64,000 bases of DNA, taken from the NCBI GenBank assembly GCA_029378245.1, contig JARKIF010000017.1, positions 248,001 to 312,000 of the forward strand, in the 5' to 3' direction. A program made the translations under genes and the position numbers. Source of the DNA: Roridomyces roridus (lineage: Eukaryota; Basidiomycota; Agaricomycetes; Agaricales; Mycenaceae). The notes under the pieces were generated by a model. That model was not told the origin of the DNA, ran no database searches, and was given only the letters and a program-made list of their open reading frames with translations. Shown here in pieces: positions 55,592 to 64,000 of the stretch (the stretch's first letter is position 1; every line of letters begins with the position of its first letter).

Positions 55592-56521
55592 TTACCACTT
55601 ATCGACTATAGCGGAAAGGTCAATGAACTTGCTGACTATCTTCTCCAGCGTTTCCGGGTGGTCAGAGAGCAACCGTGACATTTCCTTGTTCTTTTCCACC
55701 AACGCCATACCATCTCTCGAGGTCACTCCCATGTTGATCTGCATTGCGAGCACTTCCTCCGCTCGGAAAGCCTTGGGCCCCTGCAGCATCGGCATCGTCA
55801 CCGTCACCGGTGTGTGACGTATCATGACCCGCTTCGAGCCATCGGGCGTAAAGATTTCCGTCACCACCCACGCGGCTGCGCAGACCTCGGTGGTGAAGCG
55901 CTGGGCCTTTTCATGCCACTCGCGCACGAATTGGTTCATGAGCCGCAACGAGTTGGGTGAGGCGTTGGTCAGAGCGGGGAGATACGATCGGTCGAGGAGC
56001 TCGACGCTTTCGAAGCGGTATATCTGGAGGGGATTCAAGACGGCCGTGCCTCCGGACTGTCGCTGGCGCAATTTGAGGAGGACCATCTTAGTCTCTATGT
56101 ATTCCGGATCCGTGTGGCCGTGCATGACTATAAACCCGGGTGAGCGCGCTCGAGATTGATTGAAAGGAAACGCACGGTGGACGCAGATATCCCTGAGCAT
56201 GAGAACCCCCATCTCCCTCTACCACCTATCAAATTCCTGCGACAACGCATCATCGCCCAGGGCCGCTGTAGCCGCCGCGTGCTTGCACCATTCTTTGTGA
56301 CGTGGCCAGTCTTTTCTCTGGCAGGCGACGCTCTGCGAGATGATCCATCAAGACACGAAAAAAAAGGTCGGTGGATGACGCACGCAGTAGTATGTGTTTC
56401 GACATTTCTTGCATCTGCTCAAGGTGTATCCCTTCAATCTGCTGTTCTCGCAGGATTCTTCGAAGCAGAACATATCGTTTCCGGTCTTGGAGCGACTTGG
56501 AATGGGAGGGGTAGAAGACAT
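55592..56521 (-). pseudogene. MYND zinc-finger protein, paralogue with nonsense codon
   Basis: Exons on the minus strand 56521-56384, 56332-56176 and 56127-55592; 831 nt, frame kept throughout except a TAG at 56219-56221 (codon 84). The MYND ligands are present (CFEESC, RCKKC, YC, VACQRKDWPRHKEWC). Both introns occupy the same positions as in the gene at 20955-21780, and exon 2 has the same length (157 nt). The C-terminal part (ALVEKNKEMSRLLSD, then LEKIVSKFIDL) is unlike the shorter paralogue. The nonsense codon lies right after FDRW, where the paralogue reads FDEWF. Unless read through, only the MYND finger would be made. Confidence 0.75.
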
Positions 56522-56944
56522 CGTCGCTGGCTTTGTACAGATTTGCTCCTGAGGAAGCACAGGCTAGCAGAAGCGTCGATTGAGCGCCGAACAGGAGCTG
56601 CGGTGTGAGACGTAAGCAAATGGCGGCGCAGTGGATCGCTCCGAGTCGAATCCCTGAGACTAGGGCAGACAGACAGGGAGAACATGGAGGACGGAAACAA
56701 GATGGATGACGCGGTGATCCTATCGCGGCGATCAGTAGTTGCCGGAGGTATTTGGTCATGCCTTCGTCTCTTGCCTCCAACGCTCATCTCGATCAACTTC
56801 AACTTGACTGGCTCTCTATTCAGGCTCTGCCTCCCATCCTCCAGCGGCGTTAAAATCAGTACCCATCTCTCGCATCAACAACCTCGGCTCCTCCGCTCGT
56901 CCCTTGTCATGCTCTAATTGCCCTCTTTGCAACTCGGACTAGCT
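56522..56944. other. Intergenic
   Basis: Upstream region between the minus-strand MYND gene and the plus-strand 7-TM gene. No gene or strong signal seen. Confidence 0.4.
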
Positions 56945-58866
56945 GTGATTCCGACGCCTGATGAAATATTTCTGCCGGGGTTGTACTATGCGACCATTCA
57001 TTTTGGGTGTCATATATTCTATTCTTCGCACATCACTCGAACGCGGGGGTAGCATCAACGTCTTCAAACACCTCACCAGCGTCCCGGGTCCAACTCCGAT
57101 AATATTCGTTGCAGCGTCAGGAAGAGGGACTCGGATCGCCAGCTATGTTGTATGCATTTCTTTTGGGATACCTGTCTCACCTTGACTTTGCCTATGCGGA
57201 ACACCGCAAGTCTCGACATATTCGTGCAACGCAATGCCTTGTTGATAAATGTACAGGTATGTACGACTTGTATCACTCCTTTGAACACGGGGGAGTCGGG
57301 GACGTTTCTAGGAACTGCGATACTTGGCCACCGCATAGCATGACCGATGGGTTTGGTGAACGCAGATATGTAGAAGCCTGCCCCGTCCCACCGCCCTGCC
57401 CCCACAAGCAGCGTCAAGTTCACGCCCATCCAGCATCATGCGCCGCGCAATCGCTCAAGGGCCCGGGCTTGATGGGCAAGACATCTATGGCCTCAAAATG
57501 TGGCTACTGGAGATCACCGCTGCGGCCGTTACTTATGGTACGTGCGATCTGTGTCGCCGCTCCACATCGGACTACATATTACAGGCCTGTTACTTTGCAT
57601 CGGAATAATGGCGAGCTACACTCTAATGTTTGATCCAACAACAATTGTGTTTTGGCATATTAATTGTTTTGTAGAGGAAGGGGACTACGAAAACAGCGCA
57701 CACGACAGGCTCTTCTAGCTATTATCCTCATCATTCTCACTGGCGCCACGGGCCATCTTGCACTCAACCTCGCATGGATGATCGTGCAGCTTCCCACTCT
57801 GGCTGCGGAATACGTCGACCGGACCATGTTGCTGAAACGGCTCAATCTAGCCCAAACTTGGATCCGGAGGTTAATTGTTGAGTCTTCAATGCAATCCCAC
57901 GTCTTCGTTCCTCAAATCTTTGCCTAGTACTTCCTTAGCGACATCATCGTCGTATGGCGCGCCTGGGTGATATGGCCCGACAATCGAGCCGTTCATGCCG
58001 CTCTGTTCGTCTGTCTGCTCGCTACGGGTGGTTCGTCCAGTTCCTGGAGATTTCTCCTGCAGGTGCTCAGTGCTTTACCTCCCTGGCTAGCGACCTCCCT
58101 CACTCTCGCCGTCTTCAACTACAACTCGGATTTTCGGCACATTCATTATCAAACCCTGGAAGAAAACTTTCTAGGGACGTTCCCGCTGCTCATCACGAAC
58201 CTTGCGAGCACGACGTTGATCTCATATAAATTGTGGTTCGTCCTCCAGTGGTGCTCGCTTCACATCTCGCCATTGACCTGTGAATCCCAGGTACTATCGG
58301 CAAAATATAAAAAGATTCCTGCACAGATACAAAACCCGTGTGGAGAGTGTACTGGTCTTGCTGATGGAAAGCGGGTGGTTGTACCTCGGGTTCTGGGTGC
58401 GTTTTGTGACTCTTTACCAGCATCCATTCCCTTGACGAACCCGTAGGTCCTCCTCATGGTCGGCGACTTTGGGTATTACGGCCCGGACTTCCAATTTGAA
58501 TGGTTCCAGCCAAACATCTCCGTGCGTAACGCGTGCCATCCCGGAACTATTCTTCAATGTTGCCTAATTGCCGCCCGCACGCAGGGTCTATACCCAACGG
58601 TGATCATATTCATGGTATCGAGAGAGATGATGATGAGCGAGGAGCTCATTTCCGCCGATCTTAATCTATCTGCATGCTTAAATGTTCTCGCGAGCACGGA
58701 GCCATTGGCAATTTCGACGAGGCGCAGGAGTGAGGTGCAACTCGGAGTGTCTGATGCGGTGGCTGTTGGGTTGAATCCTACGGCTAGTCCCGGGAAGGAG
58801 GGAGTGGATTCACGTACAATCACAAAGTACACTACAACGAATGGGCGGGGTGACACATTTTACTAG
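56945..58866 (+). pseudogene. Agaricomycete 7-TM membrane protein, degenerate
   Basis: Pieces of the multi-pass family common in mushrooms appear in order: PDEIFLPGLYYATIHFGCHI (TM1, near 56955-57010), IILIILTGATGHLALNLAW (near 57720-57780), RLNLAQTW, YFLSDIIVVWRAWVIWPDN (57928-57985), ALFVCLLATG, LITNLASTTLISYKLW (58190-58233), YRQNIKRFLHRYKTRVESVL (after an intron, 58300-58360), LLMESGWLYLGFW, VLLMVGDFG, and GLYPTVIIFMVS (58589-58620). Several introns with good sites are seen (for example 58235-58290 and 58399-58446). No start ATG is in frame before the first segment, and the region 57030-57500 does not connect in frame. Function of the family is unknown; it resembles receptor-like proteins in topology only. 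Confidence 0.55.
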
Positions 58867-59224
58867 CATGAGAGCACATATTTAATTGAGGGCGATGTAC
58901 ACTATTTATTTTCGTTGCAGGGTATTCCAAGGTTCCATTAGGAGACGGACAGAGGACAGCAACCGACCAGTTTTCCACATCCTCACAACCTTATGTCCAA
59001 ACCGCGAAGGTCGTTGATGACTCATGAGCCGTTGATAGCAGTTAGGGGATGTACTCGAATGTGAGCTTGCAATGCACTTGGGGAGATTATCTTTCAGAAG
59101 AGCCTTGTATCGCGTTGGCGATGGTCATAATTTAATAGATATGTTGTAAAATCGCGATCCTTTGGTGATATATGAGAACACACGCGCAACGCGACAAAAA
59201 AGGGAACGAACCTTGCGCTGGCGC
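58867..59224. other. Intergenic
   Basis: Nothing recognised. Confidence 0.4.
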
Positions 59225-60674
59225 TCACCACTCGTTGAGAAGGTCTTGTGTTTCCTGCAGAGACAGCACGCCGACATCAACATCCGGATTAATATCCAGT
59301 TCCCGTAACTTTCTCTTTATTTTGCGTTTGTGATCTTCCTTCTGCGCCAGGAACCGGATAGCGACCCCACCGTCCGATGTCGTCCGTGACTGTATCATGT
59401 CGAAAAGAGCATCGAGGCAGGCTTCCTGCTCCGGATCCCATCCCCACGCGATGAATTTGAGACGGGGCAGAGGTCGAATGTGGGGGGGGACATAGTCATG
59501 GAAAGCCAGATAGGTGTCGACTCCTCGGGGGAGTCGGGGATATAAATGAGGGTTTCGAGATTGGGGGAAGCCTGGAGAACACTGGGAATAGTGTCCGGGT
59601 TTTCACTCCAACACTGAGTGATGACAAGCTTTGTCAAGTTGCACTTGGAACGATGTATGAAAGGAAGTAACGAATCAATATTCACACCAGTCCGTACTTG
59701 CTGAAGGGAAGGGGCTGTAAGATGGTGGAGAAAGTCCGCTCTTTGAACACGAAGCCGTCGTAAATGAGGGAGTATGATTGTTCTGGCGACCGCGGCAAAC
59801 GATGGGGAGTCTGGATCCGTAAAGGCGAGGCAGCATTCAATGAGGTTGCAGGCAGCAGACAAGACGTCAAGCTGCACGTCTTTGCTGAATTTGCCGTCGC
59901 AGTGGGTCATCTGCGCCCATGGCAGGTGGAAACGAAGCGAGGGAGAAGAGGTTCTCCCGTTTGTGAGGGAAACCTTCCGCAAAGACGGAGCTACGGAGAG
60001 GAGATCGCAGTCTTCCGCCTGCTCTCCGTCGGACTGCCTGGAGTCGATGGACAGCTCAGACGTCCGTAACTGGGATATCCGACCACGGACATCCTTCAAG
60101 CGAAGGAGGACGTCCGTCGCTCTATCAACCCTGAAACGGATGTTGAGGGTTCTCCACCGATGAGAGTGCGACATGAGTTCGTCGAGCAAAGCGGTTTCGG
60201 CCATATCCCCGTGCCACAAGTCGAGCGAGACGTTGAGTGGCACGCTGGGAGCTCGGAGAAGTTGAGACTTGCTCATGGGCATCGGGTGGGTGTCTGAAAG
60301 CGGTGAAGGCCGTACAATTTCGAATGTGTTCCAAAGAAGAGGGTTTGACAGGGAGACCTCTCTCCAGGAGCGGCAGACATGTCCTAGACGCCAAGGAGGA
60401 CACGGTATGTCGCAACCCAAGGAAAGATTTCGCGCCACACGTCTGCGGGGACGCGACGAGCGGGCGATAGCACGGCAACATGCTGTCGAATTCTTTCCGC
60501 AGTGGTATCGCGGCATAATACAAGTTGCTCGATATGAGCGTTGAGGGCATCCAGAGTCGACTGCGCTCGAGAGATGAAGTCCCGAATCGACGGAAGTTCT
60601 GCGTCGAGAGGAACCTCATTGCTTGCGAGGAGACCAGGCCTGCACGTTGAGGCACGATGGGCAGGCAAGTCCAT
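59225..60674 (-). pseudogene. F-box protein paralogue with two frameshifts
   Basis: Start ATG at 60674 (MDLPAHRASTCRPG), F-box LSPARRVPADVWREIF, then LRR-like repeats as in the gene at 11910-13383; stop TGA at 59225-59227. Against that gene there is a one-base loss in a T-run right after REIF (~60433) and a shift in a run of eight C (~59488), after which the frame continues as LKFIAWGWDPEQEACLDAL to the end. Both lesions are in homopolymers, so sequencing error is possible. Here the N-terminal leader is intact, while in the other copy it is shifted: the two copies are damaged at different places. Confidence 0.8.
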
Positions 60675-60699
60675 CTTGAAGAGGATGTTAGCTTGAGAG

Positions 60700-61074
60700 T
60701 CAAAGGCATGCAAGCAGACTCACTGTGTATGCGAGTCGTTGTCAAGGTCTGAGTCGGACGCGTTGATCGAAATCAAAGCTCTTTGCTTTAACCACGTCGT
60801 CACTTGGCACTCAGAACTCTCGAGCTCCTCGGACATGTCTCAGGGTAGTACTACCAAGCGTCCGTGGACGAAGACGCGGGCCCATGCACTCAGGCCAGCC
60901 TTCTTTGACTGCTTTCCATGGCCACGTCTGGTACGTGGGGCCATGGCTGCTTCTTGCGTCCATCTCTGACAGTCTCGGCAGAAAACAACGATGCATGGTG
61001 CTCTGAAGCCAGGATGGATGAGAGCAGAGCGACATGAAACGTGCACGTGGTCAAGCGGAGACGCTGACGCGTTG
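60700..61074. repeat. F-box upstream segment, repeated copies
   Basis: The stretch around GACGCGTTGATCGRAATCAAA with CGTCACTTGGC and GAACTCTCG occurs at 13430-13560 (upstream of the first F-box gene), at 60725-60830 (upstream of the second), and a third time starting at 61065 and continuing, after two transposon insertions, at 62912. This suggests a third F-box locus once lay to the right. Confidence 0.6.
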
Positions 61075-61082
61075 ATCGGAAT

Positions 61083-61504
61083 TAGGGCTGTGTTGAAATG
61101 ATATCACGGTTGGTTATGTTACATGGGGTCCAGGAGGGCCGCTGGTTATTTAACAATGGCAGGTTAATAACATTGTATCTAACATGACATAACATTGCCC
61201 TAAATGGCAATTTCCCATGATCCCATCACTTTGACCATCCATCACGCCGCATGCCGGGCCCCCAAGTTGTGTCTGAGCTTGGTCTGAGCCGCCAAAATCT
61301 GCCTGGCCCCAGAGTCTGACAGTCCGGTGTGGAGTTGGTGGGGAGTGTGTTGCACAGATGGCTCATGTTCTGAGGCGGCACTCAGTTTGTAACACAATTT
61401 TAACAACCATCCCGGAGGTCCCCTTGTGAAAAATGTTAATAACACGTTAAATTACGTGTTATGTAGTACAGGTTATTTAACATTTCTTTCTCAACACAGC
61501 CCTA
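61083..61504. mobile_element. hAT-type MITE, 422 bp
   Basis: The ends TAGGGCTGTGTTGA and inverse are flanked by the 8-bp duplication ATCGGAAT (61075-61082 and 61505-61512). The interior has GTTATTTAACAT-type inverted repeats. No protein. Confidence 0.9.
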
Positions 61505-61528
61505 ATCGGAATCAAAATTTCTCTCACC

Positions 61529-62903
61529 TAGTGTTTTCCCGGCTCCGGCTTGGCTTGAAGCCGCCGGCTTGGGCTTGGCTTGACCCGGCTCCGGCTTTTG
61601 AAATTCCCAAGCCCAAGCCGGAGCCGGATATGCCGGCCGGCTTGGGCCCGGCTCCGGCTTAGCCGGCGGCTTTGGTCGATTTTTTAAAACCTGTTTTGTC
61701 ACCCTCTACAGATGAACTACTGTTGAGTGGAGCATCAGTAGTATAGATTGACGGATGCAAAGCCAAAATAAAGATTGCAAGTGGGATTTCTGAGCTGTTT
61801 CTGAGAGTCGGATTACCAGCCGGCAGCTGATGAGATCATAATGATCATCAGCTGTCAATGTTTCTACTGTCGTTCGACTCGAGAAACTCAAAGTCCAATA
61901 ATGGCTGATGTTGAGTATTTTTTCAGTTACATTGGGTGCAGAGTTGTCTGCTCAGCACACTTAGGGCTGCGGACCCGAACCGTAACGGTGACGGCCGTCA
62001 AATTGACGGCATGAAACGGCTGACAGCCGACCCGTGCCCGTCCCGTCGATCTTGGTTCAGACATGCTGACGGGTCGGTTCGGCATCAAAAACGGCCGTCA
62101 CGGTAGACGGTTCGGCTGCCGTGATCATGCATCATCATTCTCAAGTGATTGTCAGCCTCGGTGAAACTGCAACCTACTAGGATGATTTCCTACACCATGA
62201 GAACACTGGGCAGCGCCAGGATGACCCAGAAAAGCCACCAAGTTGTTGTCAACGACGCAAACGTGCTCAGCTCACTGGCGGCAATCAAAAATCCTGAATG
62301 GGGAACTGTCCGAGAGTCTTCCAAGTCAAACCTGAGAGGCAGCCTCAAACTTTGAATTAGTGAGTTCACTGTTGCATAAGGAATTCCCAAAGGGTCTACT
62401 TACATAGTTTGAGCAGAAGCCGTAACGAAATATGGCGAATCACAGCGCGCAAACAGTGCAATCGCAGATTGCACCGAATTAAAGGCCCGGCACTGATCGC
62501 CGAACAGTTTCGACCGAGGCATCCGCGATAACTCAACCATAACTCCCTTGAGTTAGCCTGATTCTTATCACACCCGTTCGACGGCCGTGACGGCCGATTT
62601 CTGACGGGGTCTCGACGGTATACGGGCCGTCACTGACGGTGCCGTCGAAATTTGTTCTTGGATCCCACCGGGTCGGCACGGGTACCCGTCGACGGGCGGC
62701 CGTCAAACCGTCATGTACGGTTCGGGTCCGCAGCCCTAAGCACACTCCCGAGATGACTCTGAGCCGCCGGCTTGGGGCTTGAGAAATCCCAAGCCGGAGC
62801 CGTAAGCCGGGGTGCACACCCGGCTTGGGCTTGGCTTGGCCCGGCTTAGCCGGACCCCGGCTCTGCCGGCTTCGGGCTTCAAGCCGTAGCCGGCAAAACA
62901 CTA
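61529..62903. mobile_element. hAT-type element, 1375 bp, carrying a nested MITE
   Basis: The ends TAGTGTTTTCCCGGCT and (inverse) TAGTGTTTTGCCGGCT are flanked by the 8-bp duplication CTCTCACC (61521-61528 and 62904-62911). Both ends are filled with CCGGCTT-type repeats. Without the nested element it is about 590 bp. No transposase. Confidence 0.9.
61962..62738. mobile_element. hAT-type MITE, 777 bp, nested
   Basis: The ends TAGGGCTGCGGACCCGAA and inverse are flanked by the 8-bp duplication AGCACACT (61954-61961 and 62739-62746). Its ends carry ACGGCCGTCA-type palindromes like those in the element at 13623-14282. It lies inside the element 61529-62903. Confidence 0.92.
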
Positions 62904-62911
62904 CTCTCACC

Positions 62912-64000
62912 TGGTCACTGCCGTCTAGAACTCTGCAGCTGGAGCGTATAAGGCTGGCCAATATTCCTCCTGGTTGTCTCCGCTGCTCTCTCTGCGATCT
63001 CCCGGTGCAAATGGAGCCGCAGATTTACGAATGACTCGACCCGTCTGCCAGCCCGTTCTCGGGCCCTGAATCGTGCACATATACAGTGGTACACACTCGA
63101 CCATGCCGGGTCTTACTTCCCCGTTGAATCCAGGTCAGTGCGAAGGGTTCTACGCCTTCTCTTCCAGCACGACGATCAGAGCGGCATGAAGAGCCAGTGG
63201 GATGAAGTGGTGCGTCGCATACCGATTTCTTGAGTTGCATCGTTTTCTCACTCGGCCACAGTAACGATACTCTGCGGGTACTCCATTCGTGCAAACCGCC
63301 CAGCATCGACCCTTGTCCTATCATGGCCCCGCCGACAGAACGGTGCCTGCAAAAACAGGGCTGCAGAAGCTCGCCTTGCACGCGGACGACGGCCTGATGA
63401 AGTGGGGTCCATGATCCACTCGCAAGCCCTGCTCGATCTCTCCCCGACAGCCCACTTCCTCCGTTGCACCCGCTTGCCCCCACGGTGCTCACCTGCCTCC
63501 CGATGTACAGTGGTAGCCCGCCTCCTCTGGCCGCCATTACCCCGGATGAGCTGGACGCCCCTACGCCACCATTTCTAGCACCGCGTTACGTCTCCTGGTG
63601 TTGGTGCCTTCTCACTCAGAGATTCTCAGCACATGCATCGGCAGGCCACGTCAGCCAATTCGGCTAGGGCGGAATACGCACGTCCTCATTGCTACTCCCT
63701 GGTCCGGTCGCCATCGGTAACGTCTGCGTCGATGCCCCGCGGAGGTCGCCCAGTCCCCTGTCGATGCTCTTCCAATCGAGCCACTGCCAAGGCCGCACGC
63801 CCCTCACCTGTGCTGGTACTTCTGTGCCGGGAAGTCGGTCCCTTGTCTGGTTCCGTGACGGCGCGTTCTTCCACCACGCCTTCCCATTGCCCTACGCGCT
63901 CCAGCGGTCTTTGCCCTCGTCACCGTCGCGGAAATCGCTTCCAGCTCCCCTCCGAACCGACGCCGTGACAGAAGGTGCCGTCTGGGCGTGCACTGTAGAC
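62912..64000. other. F-box upstream remnant, then retroelement-like debris
   Basis: 62912-63040 continues the repeated F-box upstream segment. From about 63080 the sequence resembles the debris at 14530-16700 in composition and in one short shared block (GGTGCGTCGC near 63210). Frames are Pro/Ser/Arg-rich on both strands without domains. It runs off the window. Confidence 0.35.

Overview
This 64 kb window is nuclear DNA of a mushroom-forming fungus (Basidiomycota, Agaricomycetes; an Agaricales-like genome is my best guess). The reasons are many 45-60 nt GT-AG introns, an F-box family with the motif LSPARRVPADVWREIF, Clp1-like, DUF4419, MYND and agaricomycete 7-TM families, and above all a KDZ-superfamily DNA transposon. 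No rRNA gene, CRISPR array or prokaryotic operon is present. Most coordinates below are hand-spliced; internal checks are that exon sums are divisible by three and that reading frames close across insertions.

Layout. 0-3 kb: decayed acidic coding remnant and a pyrimidine-rich, gene-poor stretch. 3.1-11.8 kb: a small island of housekeeping genes (TMA22, mitochondrial uL30m, a CNBP/Gis2-type zinc-knuckle gene) bracketed by two outward-facing arrays of tRNA-like (A-box/B-box/T-run) repeats. 11.9-14.3 kb: F-box gene and a hAT MITE. 14.3-17.2 kb: retroelement-like debris. 17.2-27.8 kb: small genes (a secreted Kex2-type peptide precursor, a Gly-rich SAM-like protein, a MYND protein, a cyanamide-hydratase-like HD protein, DUF4419) broken up by short CACTG and hAT-like elements.

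28.3-46.9 kb: a nested insertion. A gene for a MLKL/HeLo-like N-terminal-domain protein is split by a ~0.69 kb TGTCGG-ended MITE (2-bp target duplication), and that MITE is itself split by a 17.9 kb KDZ transposon (7-bp target duplication). The KDZ element has ~1.55 kb terminal inverted repeats packed with a ~12-bp palindrome at about 32-bp spacing. Its transposase gene is decayed, but three other genes are open throughout: a 1374-aa KOW/Spt5-like protein whose 5' end carries a tandemly amplified 57-nt exon, a 1020-aa acidic protein of unknown function, and a 243-aa Cys-rich protein.

46.9-53.5 kb: a Clp1-like developmental gene is split exactly by a 3668-bp transposon with 7-bp target duplication and one intact 972-aa gene of a family I cannot assign; this and the KDZ element are the best candidates for something poorly described. 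53.5-64 kb: a second MYND gene with a nonsense codon, a degenerate 7-TM gene, a second F-box copy with frameshifts, and a cluster of three hAT-type elements (one nested in another), each with a perfect 8-bp target duplication.

Overall, about half of the window is transposon-derived, with at least four host genes interrupted or degraded. Removing the insertions on paper gives back closed reading frames for three of them (MLKL-like, DUF4419, Clp1-like), which points to recent insertion.
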